Positions 15,452 through 23,219 of a stretch of 44,767 bases of DNA are shown piece after piece. The position numbers and the translations under genes are program-made. The notes below the pieces were generated by a model, which saw only the letters and a program-made list of their open reading frames with translations, was not told where the DNA came from and made no database searches. This DNA comes from Saprospiraceae bacterium. GTDB taxonomy: Bacteria; Bacteroidota; Bacteroidia; Chitinophagales; Saprospiraceae. The DNA lies in assembly GCA_019634045.1 (NCBI GenBank), contig JAHQWA010000183.1:1-44767 (forward strand). Reading direction: 5' to 3'. Positions within the stretch are counted from its first letter, which is position 1, and each line of letters opens with the position of its first letter.

Positions 15452-16405
15452 CTACTTTTTCAAGCCTATTTCTCGGAGGCGCTCATCTAAATATTCCCCC
15501 GCTGTGATAGGCTCATATGCTAGGGGATGCGCCTCATTTACACATTTAGCTAAGCAAGTCAGATCCATATCGCCTTTTGGGTGAAGGAAAAAGGGGATGG
15601 ATAATCTTGGTAAATGCCACTCTTCTTTGGGAGGATTTACCACCCGGTGAGTAGTGGACTTCAAGTAATTGTTTGTCAATCGCTGCAACATGTCTCCCAC
15701 ATTGATCACAATCTCATCCTCCTCGGGCATGATATTCACCCATTCTTCCTCCATATTGAACAACTGTAATCCTCCTGCTGAAGCCCCTACGAGTAAGGTG
15801 ATGAGGTTAATATCCTCATGTTGTTCGGCACGGATGGCTGAAGCTGGCTCAACGGTAATAGGCGGATAGTGAATAGCACGTAAGATGCTATTGCCTTCCT
15901 CTATCTTATCGTCAAAATAGTGCTCACCCAGCTCCAAATGTATTGCGATGGCTTGCAATAATGCACCGCCTGCTTTTTCAAAAGCTTGATACAACTCTAT
16001 CCCAGTGGAAGTAAAGGAGGGGGCTTCTGCCACGTGTACATTAGCAGGATATTTATCTGCGGCGGGATGATCCGCAGCTACTTCTTGGCCGATCTGGAAG
16101 AATTCCTTTAGGTCTGCTACCTGAGATTGTTTGGCATGTTCTTTACCAAAAGAAGTATAGCCGCGCTGCCCAGCCATTCCTGGAACTTCATATTTCCGCT
16201 TGGTGTCGGTTGGCATAGCGAAGAATCCCTTAGAGGTGGCATAAAAACGCTCGATTAGCTCCTTGGGGATACCGTGGTTGATGACGCCTACAAATCCTAT
16301 TTCATGGAAAGCCTCGCCCAGTTTTTTGACAAAGGCAGCTCTTTCCTCTGCATTTCCCTCCGTAAATTTAGACAAGTCAACGACCGGAATCGCTCTTTTT
16401 CTCAT
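15452..16405 (-). CDS. Isopenicillin N synthase-family 2OG-Fe(II) oxygenase
   Basis: A 317-residue non-haem iron oxygenase. The start ATG at 16405 gives the family N-terminus MRKRAIPVVDLSKF; a longer frame to 16555 adds residues unlike the family and includes the leader palindrome. The N-terminal DIOX_N region contains GFVGVINHGIP. The iron triad is His196, Asp198 (EQHEDINLITLL) and His253 (TTHRVVNPP), and the 2-oxoglutarate-binding Arg267/Ser269 lie in PRLSIPFF. These fit an IPNS/flavonol-synthase-like enzyme; the substrate is unknown and no biosynthetic cluster is visible around it. Length is normal. An exact -7 element about 217 bases upstream implies a long structured leader. Confidence 0.9.
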   Translation of the reverse strand: MRKRAIPVVDLSKFTEGNAEERAAFVKKLGEAFHEIGFVGVINHGIPKELIERFYATSKGFFAMPTDTKRKYEVPGMAGQRGYTSFGKEHAKQSQVADLKEFFQIGQEVAADHPAADKYPANVHVAEAPSFTSTGIELYQAFEKAGGALLQAIAIHLELGEHYFDDKIEEGNSILRAIHYPPITVEPASAIRAEQHEDINLITLLVGASAGGLQLFNMEEEWVNIMPEEDEIVINVGDMLQRLTNNYLKSTTHRVVNPPKEEWHLPRLSIPFFLHPKGDMDLTCLAKCVNEAHPLAYEPITAGEYLDERLREIGLKK

Positions 16406-16490
16406 ACCGTATATTTTTTTGTTTGGTACTGGCCTATTCTGGGGTGTTGTTGACCGTAGCCAACCCATTGTTGTGGCCTTGTTATTATGG

Positions 16491-16584
16491 TTCTTTGACA
16501 AGTCTCGCATGCCAAGTTTATTATCAGACAAGCAAGCAATTTTCCTGCTTGTCATTTTAATGGTTCACGAGATTTGTCAAAGAA
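16491..16584. repeat. Nested inverted repeat in the leader of the oxygenase gene
   Basis: Outer arms begin TTCTTTGACAAGTCTCG (16491-16507) and end CGAGATTTGTCAAAGAA (16568-16584): 16 of 17 positions are complementary, the odd one being G-U in plus-strand RNA and A-C in minus-strand RNA. Inside lies a perfect 8-bp pair GACAAGCA (16527-16534) and TGCTTGTC (16546-16553). GACAAG is thus present in both nested arms. It may be a paired regulator site or an RNA hairpin. Confidence 0.7.
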
Positions 16585-16621
16585 GGCTTCTTGTTACTTT
16601 TATCCAATAATGAATTTACAA

Positions 16622-16629
16622 CAAAAATA
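16622..16629 (-). promoter_or_regulatory. Promoter -7 element for the oxygenase gene
   Basis: Reads TATTTTTG on the minus strand, an exact TAnnTTTG match. It implies a leader of about 210 bases that contains the nested inverted repeat. No TTG at the -33 distance. Confidence 0.35.
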
Positions 16630-16791
16630 GGATTTAGTACCCAAGAAAGACTGGGGGAAATCAACCTACTTTTCTATACTCCAGGACTTTTACAATTATT
16701 TTACCTGAGTGGCTGATTATTGGGTTCTGTGGGGCTAATATTGGCCTTTTTTGATACATGAATGCATCAACTTACAGCCTAGCTTATTAAG

Positions 16792-17835
16792 CTAGCGACG
16801 AGGCCTGTACTTAGACTCATCAAGTAATAATTGTGCATCCCTGAGGTTAATAAGCGCTTCAACACTCATATCGGGATGAAGCTGCATATATCTTTTAACA
16901 ATTTGCAAGCCCATCCAGTTGCCTACTCTGCCTGGAGCTTCGGCAGGCATGTCCGTTGGCCCCGTTGGGCTGTATTCCACCAATTTGCGGATTTTCCGAA
17001 ACTCGCTGGAATAAAGCAATTCATTCTCTATGAAATGAGACCAAATATTGAATTCGTTTTCCTTCAACCAATCCACCTGCGTTGGAGTCATTTCCAGTAC
17101 TACAGAATCCGGGGCATGTGGAATCAATAATTCTCGAAGAAATAGTTTCTTGCCGTTGTGGATCATCAGGTCGAGTAAGCGCTCGCCAGTGGCAGGCCCA
17201 ATGTGATCTTCGATGAGGGGCTGGAGCGTCTTAGAAATCAAATGATCTCGATTATAAGTGCGCACCATATAATCGGAAAAATTGGAATTCTGAGGATTGT
17301 ATTTCCAGTACGGATAATCTGCACCTAAGAAAAAATCTAAACCAATGGCTAGGTCTTGCTCAGCGTAGATAAATGCTGCAATTGAATATTCTGAAAGGAA
17401 AGTCGTGAAAGTTGGAATCTTAGCATTTGGAAAGTAGTAGCGATAAAATTGCATTGCTTGTTCTAGCTCTTCCTCAATCTCACCCATATCCTGGTAGATC
17501 AGCTGGGTAGTATCGTATAAATGGGTTAAGCCAGGATGACTGATAAAACCTTGCATATAGGGAAGATGTCCTTCTGGAGCAACTTCAGGGTTTTTTGATC
17601 CCAACACAAAGTTGAAATATACTTCACTGAAGGCTGGATACTTTTGTTCGAGTTCAGCCATACTCGTTTCGAGTTGAGCAGTATCTAAACTAAAAAGAGC
17701 TTGTTCGAATCGATCAATCTTGACTTCTACCTCAATATCGGAAACATCGGGTATGTTCTTATGTCTATCGCTGCCACAGGCGATAAGCGCTAAGAGTGAA
17801 ATCAGTCCGATGAATAGATTAACTTTTTGCGTCAT
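16792..17835 (-). CDS. gldB: Gliding motility lipoprotein GldB
   Basis: A 347-residue lipoprotein with lipobox LLALIACGS (Cys20). The N-terminal KIDRFEQALFSLDTA, the middle FLSEYSIAAFIYAEQDLAIG followed by LDFFLGADYPYWKY, and the C-terminal APGRVGNWMGLQIVKRYM followed by MSVEALINLRDAQLLL match my knowledge of GldB, a Bacteroidota protein needed for gliding in Flavobacterium johnsoniae. GldB is related to DUF2268-type metalloprotease folds but lacks an obvious HExxH here. Other gld genes are not adjacent; GldB is also found in non-gliding relatives, so motility cannot be concluded. Single gene, divergent from the next barrel gene. Confidence 0.88.
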   Translation of the reverse strand: MTQKVNLFIGLISLLALIACGSDRHKNIPDVSDIEVEVKIDRFEQALFSLDTAQLETSMAELEQKYPAFSEVYFNFVLGSKNPEVAPEGHLPYMQGFISHPGLTHLYDTTQLIYQDMGEIEEELEQAMQFYRYYFPNAKIPTFTTFLSEYSIAAFIYAEQDLAIGLDFFLGADYPYWKYNPQNSNFSDYMVRTYNRDHLISKTLQPLIEDHIGPATGERLLDLMIHNGKKLFLRELLIPHAPDSVVLEMTPTQVDWLKENEFNIWSHFIENELLYSSEFRKIRKLVEYSPTGPTDMPAEAPGRVGNWMGLQIVKRYMQLHPDMSVEALINLRDAQLLLDESKYRPRR

Positions 17836-18038
17836 TTGTGGTCTTAAATTGTGCCGACTTGAATATTCTGGCTTCTAAAAAATTAAATATTAAGATGACA
17901 AGCCATACCTTTGCTCCATTCCTTTGTCCTCACTTCTGTTACTGTATTCTAAAAGTGTCGTCCAATAAGAACAGGAAAATAATAAGCACAGTTTTGTAGT
18001 TTAATACAGAGCTTGCTCTTGAATCAAAAAACTGCATA

Positions 18039-18761
18039 ATGATGAAAAAAATTGTTGCTATTGCAGCCTTTTTATCGCTAAGTTTATCCATTATGGCTCA
18101 AGATGATCTCCGTTTTGGATTTCAGTTGAGTCCTTCCTTTAGTTGGATGAACACTAATACCTCAAAGATAAACCCCAGTGGAACTAATTTAGGGCTTAAG
18201 CTAGGCATGACCGGAGAATACTATTTTCGGGAAAATTATGCCTTTACTAGTGGAATTGGTTTCTACTTCAATAATGGGGGGACATTGCTGCACGACTTTG
18301 GCGGTTCGTACTGGCCAAACTCTGATCTTCCTTCTTCCTTGGATACGCTACCCAATAATGTGAAGCTAAAATATAGCATCCAATATCTGGAGATTCCCGT
18401 TGGTCTTAAACTACGGACACGCGAATTTGGTTACTTGCGGTATTTTATGGAACCGGCCATCACCATCGGCTTGAAGACTCAGGCCCGAGGTACCATTGAA
18501 GGTACCGGCGTTAAGAGTGATGAAAAATATAACATCCGGAAAGAGGTAAATGCACTTAACCTAGCCTGGGGGATTACCGCTGGGGTAGAGTATAGCATTT
18601 CCGATAATACCAGCTTGATTGGAGGTTTAGGTTTTCAGGTTGGCTTTACTGATGCTACTGACGATAAGGGACAGGTATTCGACCCCGAGCGTGGAACGGT
18701 TAGAGAAAGATCGAAAGGAACGAACAACAGTATTACGATTCGGCTAGGTATTTTATTCTAG
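18039..18761 (+). CDS. PorT-like outer-membrane beta-barrel protein
   Basis: A 240-residue exported protein with signal peptide MMKKIVAIAAFLSLSLSIMA. The mature part follows the PorT/OMP_b-brl pattern: FGFQLSPSFSWM, then GLKLGMTGEYYFRENYAFTS, YLEIPVGLKLRTREFGYLRY, WGITAGVEYSISDNTSLIGG, and a final strand ending in Phe (SITIRLGILF). The YLEIP element is typical of the family. ATGs at 18039 and 18042 are both possible starts. Function unknown; probably a structural or assembly factor of the outer membrane. Monocistronic. Confidence 0.88.
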   Translation: MMKKIVAIAAFLSLSLSIMAQDDLRFGFQLSPSFSWMNTNTSKINPSGTNLGLKLGMTGEYYFRENYAFTSGIGFYFNNGGTLLHDFGGSYWPNSDLPSSLDTLPNNVKLKYSIQYLEIPVGLKLRTREFGYLRYFMEPAITIGLKTQARGTIEGTGVKSDEKYNIRKEVNALNLAWGITAGVEYSISDNTSLIGGLGFQVGFTDATDDKGQVFDPERGTVRERSKGTNNSITIRLGILF

Positions 18762-18791
18762 TCACTTACTACTGAGATCTCTTCTAGCTTC

Positions 18792-18866
18792 AACTGCTGT
18801 ACATCTATCCATCTGAGTGGGCGCTTAGACCCTACACTTGAATAGGTCTACAGCAGTTATATTTTT
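18792..18866 (+). terminator. Hairpin between convergent genes, possible terminator
   Basis: AACTGCTGTA (18792-18801) pairs with TACAGCAGTT (18849-18858), a perfect 10-bp stem over a 47-base loop, followed by ATATTTTT. A shorter alternative TAGACC/GGTCTA stem lies inside. It probably ends the barrel transcript. Confidence 0.45.
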
Positions 18867-18890
18867 AGGGGCAGATGATCGAGGATCTAC

Positions 18891-19703
18891 TTACCCTACC
18901 ACTAAATCCAAGATGGCTGGACCCCAGTAGTGTTTGGTGAAGAAATAGGTAGCTAAGACGAGAAAGGCGGTGGTGATGAATAAGCCTGCAGCTGCCAATC
19001 TTTTAGCCGTCACTGTCCGCATAAGCGCTTTTCGACCAATAAAGACTTCTGCAACTAGTAGGTTTGGGATATAGAAAAAGAAATCCATGAAGTAATCAAA
19101 TGGGCCCTGAAAGGAGTTAGAGTGCCCTAAGCCATCTGTAAATAGAAACCAAAAACCATAGTCCATGCGGTATAGCCAAGAACCGATCGCTAGGGCAAAA
19201 AGTCGAATGGCCCAGGCTCGGTGTTTCTCGTAGTCTTTCGTCCGTGCATGCCTGATGGTTTCAATTGCTGACACAAACATGGCTATTCCATAGCCCGCAA
19301 AGCCAATATCCATTATTATCCCCCCAATCGTACCTTTAATGAAAATGAAGATCAATCCTCCAACTGCGGTCAAAATTGATGCGAGCACGTAAACTCTACC
19401 CAGCCAACGGTGCCACGCTGGATACTGCTCTCGAATGTAGTTGATCAGCTGGATACAGCCCAGGATCAAAATAAGCCCACCCGCTGCAAAATGTATTCCT
19501 ATGCCAATAGTTGCGGCTTCCGTCCGCTCATCATACAGTCCAGGGAGGATTTCATTCCATTGTGCTGAATTGCCTTTTAGTAATGCGACGAAATAAAAGG
19601 AAAGAATAAACAGGCCAAATAAGATGGCACTAAGCCAAACCGTAGCGACCAATAGTTGTCCTCCGAGTTTGACGAGTGCATCGCTGCGTGTATCTCCAAG
19701 CAT
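18891..19703 (-). CDS. DUF2306 multi-pass membrane protein
   Basis: A 270-residue integral membrane protein with seven or so hydrophobic helices. The DUF2306 pattern is present: IGIHFAAGGLILILGCIQLI, then PAWHRWLGRVYVL, whose H..W.GR motif recurs across the family and may bind haem or a metal, and YEKHRAWAIRLFAL, with a second conserved His-Arg. Biochemical role unknown; relatives are annotated only as predicted membrane proteins. Single gene, convergent with the barrel gene. Confidence 0.85.
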   Translation of the reverse strand: MLGDTRSDALVKLGGQLLVATVWLSAILFGLFILSFYFVALLKGNSAQWNEILPGLYDERTEAATIGIGIHFAAGGLILILGCIQLINYIREQYPAWHRWLGRVYVLASILTAVGGLIFIFIKGTIGGIIMDIGFAGYGIAMFVSAIETIRHARTKDYEKHRAWAIRLFALAIGSWLYRMDYGFWFLFTDGLGHSNSFQGPFDYFMDFFFYIPNLLVAEVFIGRKALMRTVTAKRLAAAGLFITTAFLVLATYFFTKHYWGPAILDLVVG

Positions 19704-19889
19704 CCTAGACTATTTTGACAAGGTTCAGAAAGCTGTGTCGATAAGGTAACTAAAATCTATAATACTTCATCGCCTGAAGTAGAGGAAGAAATGTGGTTTG
19801 TAGGCAAGCCTAAGCGGTGTTCTAATCTTATTCCATGCTCCGAATTCTTTGGTATTCAAGCTTTCATGCACCTCATTGGTAAATTTGCT

Positions 19890-19897
19890 TATCTTTG
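19890..19897 (+). promoter_or_regulatory. Promoter -7 element for nadC
   Basis: TATCTTTG, an exact TAnnTTTG match and identical to the element before the lytic transglycosylase gene. It gives a leader of about 19 bases to ATG 19923 and lies inside the longer alternative reading frame, so it fixes the start. Confidence 0.5.
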
Positions 19898-19922
19898 CGG
19901 CGAAAAAACAAGCTATAAGAAA

Positions 19923-20792
19923 ATGAGTACTCAGCTAGATGCCGCATTAGCGGAAAAAATTGATGCCTTCATCACACAGGCTTTGCAAGAAGATGTAGGC
20001 CCTGGAGATTATACTTCCTTGGCCTGTATACCTCCCAATTCCAAAAGTAAAGCAAAGCTATTGGTTAAAGACCCTGGTGTGATCGCGGGCATACCGGTAG
20101 CTGAAGCCATTTTCAAAAGAGTGGATCCGGAGGCGGTGATTGATGTTAAGATACCAGACGGACAGGCGGTGAGTGTTGGAGATATTGCTTTTGTGGTGGA
20201 ATGTAACTCCCAAGCTTTATTGAAGGCAGAGCGTCTGGTGCTAAACACTATGCAGCGCATGAGTGGGATTGCGACCAAAAGTAATCGCTTTGTCTTTGAG
20301 GTAGAAGACCTGCCTGTTAAGATTTTGGATACGCGAAAGACGACGCCCAATCTGCGGTTTTTGGAAAAGTGGGCCGTTCGGATTGGGGGCTGCCACAACT
20401 ATCGGGATGGCCTCTATGATCGCATAATGATTAAGGATAATCATATCGATGCATGTGGAGGAATCCAACAAGCTATTGAAACGGTTTACCAGTATTTATT
20501 CGATAACAAGTTATCTCTGGAGATTACCATCGAAGTACGCAATTTGGTGGAGCTGCATGAGGTGATGGAGGTAGGGAAGGTAGATCGGATCATGCTGGAC
20601 AACTTTGAACTGCCGCTTTTAGAAGAGGCAATTGCCACCATTGATGGCCAATATGAAACCGAAGCATCCGGTGGCGTTAACATCAATAACGTTCGTAAGG
20701 TAGCACAAGCGGGAGTGGATTATGTCTCAGTAGGTGCTTTGACGCATTCCTCTACTAGCATGGATCTTAGCTTGAAAGTAATGAAGGACTAA
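19923..20792 (+). CDS. nadC: Nicotinate-nucleotide pyrophosphorylase (carboxylating), quinolinate phosphoribosyltransferase
   Basis: A 289-residue cytoplasmic enzyme that converts quinolinate and PRPP to nicotinate mononucleotide, CO2 and pyrophosphate in de novo NAD synthesis. The ATG at 19923 gives the normal N-terminus with the conserved EDVGPGDYTS; an upstream ATG at 19791 would add 44 residues unlike the family. Signatures: the RKTTPNLRFLEKWAV segment, HNYRDGLYDRIMIKDNHI, the EVRNLVE strand, and DRIMLDNFEL through ASGGVNINNV in the C-terminal barrel. All expected Arg/Lys/His residues for quinolinate and PRPP binding appear present. nadA and nadB are not adjacent. Confidence 0.95.
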   Translation: MSTQLDAALAEKIDAFITQALQEDVGPGDYTSLACIPPNSKSKAKLLVKDPGVIAGIPVAEAIFKRVDPEAVIDVKIPDGQAVSVGDIAFVVECNSQALLKAERLVLNTMQRMSGIATKSNRFVFEVEDLPVKILDTRKTTPNLRFLEKWAVRIGGCHNYRDGLYDRIMIKDNHIDACGGIQQAIETVYQYLFDNKLSLEITIEVRNLVELHEVMEVGKVDRIMLDNFELPLLEEAIATIDGQYETEASGGVNINNVRKVAQAGVDYVSVGALTHSSTSMDLSLKVMKD

Positions 20793-20812
20793 TTCAGGTC
20801 TTTCTTTTTCCT
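20783..20812 (+). terminator. Weak terminator overlapping the nadC stop
   Basis: GAAGGAC (20783-20789) and GTCTTTC (20798-20804) form a 7-bp stem with one G-U pair across the stop codon, followed by a T-rich tract. Modest stability. Confidence 0.35.
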
Positions 20813-21260
20813 TTCCTTCTGTTTTCTTTCTGAATGCTTAGCTCTGACTGTTAGTCATGAGCCTTTGTCCAGCGTTTATCCAATCGGATAGGCTTTTAGA
20901 ATCATTACCCAAAGAATAATGAAGGAGGCGATAATGAACCAAAACCGGAAGTCTTTCAGATAATTCTGAGAATTGGGTGTCATGTTGTAAAGCTTGTGGT
21001 TGGGTGCACCTTGTATAACTCAACTGGCCGGAGGAGAAGCTTTATCTGTACAGAGAGAGGATACTAGGATCTGCTGTTGATCCTATAGTCGTAAGGGCTC
21101 CTTCCCAAAACCAAGCGGGTTATCACGCAGTGAATTAGTAATCTGTTTCATTGAAGGTTAAGGTGCATCTGGGATGCACTTTAGGGAAGAGAAAAGAATC
21201 GTCGATAGATGCTTCACTCTACTCACCAAGGGAGCAAAAAGAATGCCAGAATTTTAGCAA
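20813..21260. other. Convergent intergenic region nadC / pyrD
   Basis: About 450 bases without a supported gene. Two small perfect hairpins are visible: AGGATC/GATCCT (around 21065-21085) and GTGCATC/GATGCAC (around 21163-21179); neither has a T tract. A 61-codon minus-strand frame (20838-21023) has no recognisable motif and is not called. Confidence 0.45.
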
Positions 21261-22316
21261 CTAGGCTGGTTGTGGCTGAGTTTGTTTTTGTGCCAATTGT
21301 TGATTGATCTGTTTGATCAAAGAAGGCCCTTCGTATATGAGACCCGTATAGATTTGAATTAAGTCTGCTCCTGCTTCTAGTTTTTCCACAGCGTCCGCCG
21401 CGGACTGGATGCCCCCCACGCCAATGATTACAGCCTCAGCAGGGAGCTTTTTACGGATGTAACGAATTACTTCAGTAGCACGGCCTTTAACCGGTTTGCC
21501 ACTCAAACCTCCGGCTCCAATCTCCTCCAACGCCTGATCCGTGGTATTCAATTGAGCCCGACTAATGGTCGTATTGGTGGCGATAATGCCTTGGATACCG
21601 GTTTCACTAACAATATCGACGATGTCATCTAATTGCCCATCTGTGAGGTCGGGAGCAATCTTTAACAGAATCGGCTTTGGTTTTTCTTTGGCGCGATTTA
21701 GCTGTTGGAGTTGGCTGAGTAATGCCGTTAAAGGTTCCTTTTCCTGGAGAGCCCTTAGGTTGGGTGTGTTAGGGGAGCTAACATTGACCACAAAGTAATC
21801 CACATAAGGGAATAAGGCCTCGAAGCATTTGGTATAATCTGAAGTAGCCTCCTCGTTAGGCGTGAGTTTATTTTTGCCAATATTGCCGCCAATGATGACG
21901 TCTTTGGGTTTCCCGGCTTGGAGTCTACTCACCAAGGCCTCTACCCCTTCATTATTAAAGCCCATCCGATTAATTAGGGCCTCATCTTCGGGTAGACGGA
22001 AAAGGCGAGGCTGCGGATTGCCGATTTGCCCTTTAGGGGTCACGGTACCTACTTCGATAAAGCCAAAGCCTAAAGCTGTCATCGGACGAAAGTATTTTCC
22101 GTCCTTGTCAAACCCAGCGGCGAGGCCTACCGGGTTTTTAAACTGAAGCCCCATCAACTCTCGATGCAATTTGGGACTTTCCACGCTGTAGATGGAGCGA
22201 AATACCTGATTGACCAGAGGAATGGATAAGACAAGCTTTAATAAAGCGACAGTTAAGTGGTGAGCTTTCTCAGGAGCCATTAAAAAAAGAAATGGCTTAA
22301 GTATGGTTTTGTACAC
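21261..22316 (-). CDS. pyrD: Quinone-dependent dihydroorotate dehydrogenase (class 2)
   Basis: A 351-residue flavoenzyme that oxidises dihydroorotate to orotate with reduction of membrane quinone, the fourth step of pyrimidine synthesis. The N-terminal amphipathic segment before the barrel ([20 protein letters not shown]) is the membrane-association region that marks class 2. Family motifs: [39 protein letters not shown] (the Ser of class 2 as catalytic base), [22 protein letters not shown], and [20 protein letters not shown] near the FMN phosphate. Full length. Its putative promoter overlaps the terminator of the upstream two-component operon. Confidence 0.95.
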   Translation of the reverse strand: MYKTILKPFLFLMAPEKAHHLTVALLKLVLSIPLVNQVFRSIYSVESPKLHRELMGLQFKNPVGLAAGFDKDGKYFRPMTALGFGFIEVGTVTPKGQIGNPQPRLFRLPEDEALINRMGFNNEGVEALVSRLQAGKPKDVIIGGNIGKNKLTPNEEATSDYTKCFEALFPYVDYFVVNVSSPNTPNLRALQEKEPLTALLSQLQQLNRAKEKPKPILLKIAPDLTDGQLDDIVDIVSETGIQGIIATNTTISRAQLNTTDQALEEIGAGGLSGKPVKGRATEVIRYIRKKLPAEAVIIGVGGIQSAADAVEKLEAGADLIQIYTGLIYEGPSLIKQINQQLAQKQTQPQPA

Positions 22317-22339
22317 GCGAGCAGGAGTTTAGTAGCTTG

Positions 22340-22347
22340 CAAAAATA
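22340..22347 (-). promoter_or_regulatory. Promoter -7 element for pyrD
   Basis: Reads TATTTTTG on the minus strand, an exact TAnnTTTG match, placing the transcript start about 18 bases before the pyrD ATG. It lies inside the T tract of the upstream terminator. Confidence 0.42.
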
Positions 22348-22380
22348 AAAAAGCCGGGTAGCAGTGTTTTTGCTACCCAG
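22341..22380 (-). terminator. Intrinsic terminator of the response regulator/kinase operon
   Basis: On the minus strand a perfect 8-bp stem GGGTAGCA/TGCTACCC (22378-22371 with 22363-22356) is followed by GGC and TTTTTTATTTTT (22352-22341). It lies about 115 bases after the response-regulator stop. Confidence 0.82.
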
Positions 22381-22493
22381 CCATAATCATAATCCCAAAA
22401 ACTATTCTTTTACTCAAAAGAGTGAATATTCACATTTGCAATGTCAAATATATAAACTTAGTCGCATAACTCCAACACTATTAACAATAAAGC

Positions 22494-23219
22494 TTATGAA
22501 GCCTCTTCTTCTGATCTAACAAGCAGTTGGAATCCGTTGCCATGTATATTAACGATTTCGATGTTTTCGTCTTTACTTAAATACTTTCTCAATTTCGTTA
22601 CAAATACATCCATACTCCTGGCTGTGAAGTAGTTGTCTTCACCCCAGATTTTAGTCAAGGCTTCTGATCTAGGTAGAATGTCATTCATATACATGGCAAA
22701 CATGCGCAGTAGTTGTGCTTCTTTAGGCGACAGCTTAGCTTTTTCCTCCTCCGATCCACTAGGATCAAAAGTGAGGATTCTAAGCGGAAAGTTAAAGTGA
22801 TATTTCCCAATGGGGAATTCCTTGATTTCTTCTCTTGGATCTGCTTTTTGTTGGCTTCGTTTCAAGACCGCTTGAATACGGTAGAGGAGTTCTTCGGAAT
22901 TGAACGGCTTGGTAATGTAATCATCTGCTCCAATCTTGAAGCCCTGCAAGACATCGTCCTTCATGGTTCGAGCCGTCAGGAAGATGATGGGCATCTCCGT
23001 ATCTTTCTCGCGGATTTCCTTGGCGAGGGTGAAGCCATCTTTGCGCGGCATCATTACATCAAAAATACATAGATCATATTGCCCTTTATTGTAGCTTTCC
23101 AATCCTTGGGCACCATCCGTTGCTAGAGTCACTTCATATTCGTGCATTTCCAGATAAGAACGCAGTACATCACCGAAATTCTGATCATCTTCAACCAGTA
23201 GGATTCTGTTATTAGCCAT
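22494..23219 (-). CDS. OmpR/PhoB-family response regulator
   Basis: A 241-residue transcription factor. Receiver domain at 1-120: acidic Asp11-Asp12 (VEDDQN), phospho-acceptor Asp54 (CIFDVMMP), Thr82 (LTAR) and Lys104 (YITKPF). The C-terminal winged-helix domain has KLSPKEAQLLRMFAMYMNDI and the recognition region YFTARSMDVFVTKLRKYLSK, followed by the wing NIHGNGFQLLV. It overlaps the kinase gene by 8 bases, so the pair is translationally coupled. From memory the pair resembles the RprX/RprY-like systems common in Bacteroidota, but target genes cannot be read from sequence. Confidence 0.93.
   Translation of the reverse strand: MANNRILLVEDDQNFGDVLRSYLEMHEYEVTLATDGAQGLESYNKGQYDLCIFDVMMPRKDGFTLAKEIREKDTEMPIIFLTARTMKDDVLQGFKIGADDYITKPFNSEELLYRIQAVLKRSQQKADPREEIKEFPIGKYHFNFPLRILTFDPSGSEEEKAKLSPKEAQLLRMFAMYMNDILPRSEALTKIWGEDNYFTARSMDVFVTKLRKYLSKDENIEIVNIHGNGFQLLVRSEEEAS

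Larger units (their letters stand above)
16406..16791. other. Intergenic region between gldB and the oxygenase gene
   Basis: 386 bases. It holds the nested inverted repeat (16491-16584) and a TATTTTTG promoter-like element; the 160 bases next to gldB (16630-16791) show no gene and no clear terminator for gldB. Confidence 0.5.

Noticed and set aside
20838..21023. 61-residue minus-strand frame between nadC and pyrD.
   Set aside because: No motif, no promoter, no neighbour in an operon; chance open frame is the simpler explanation.
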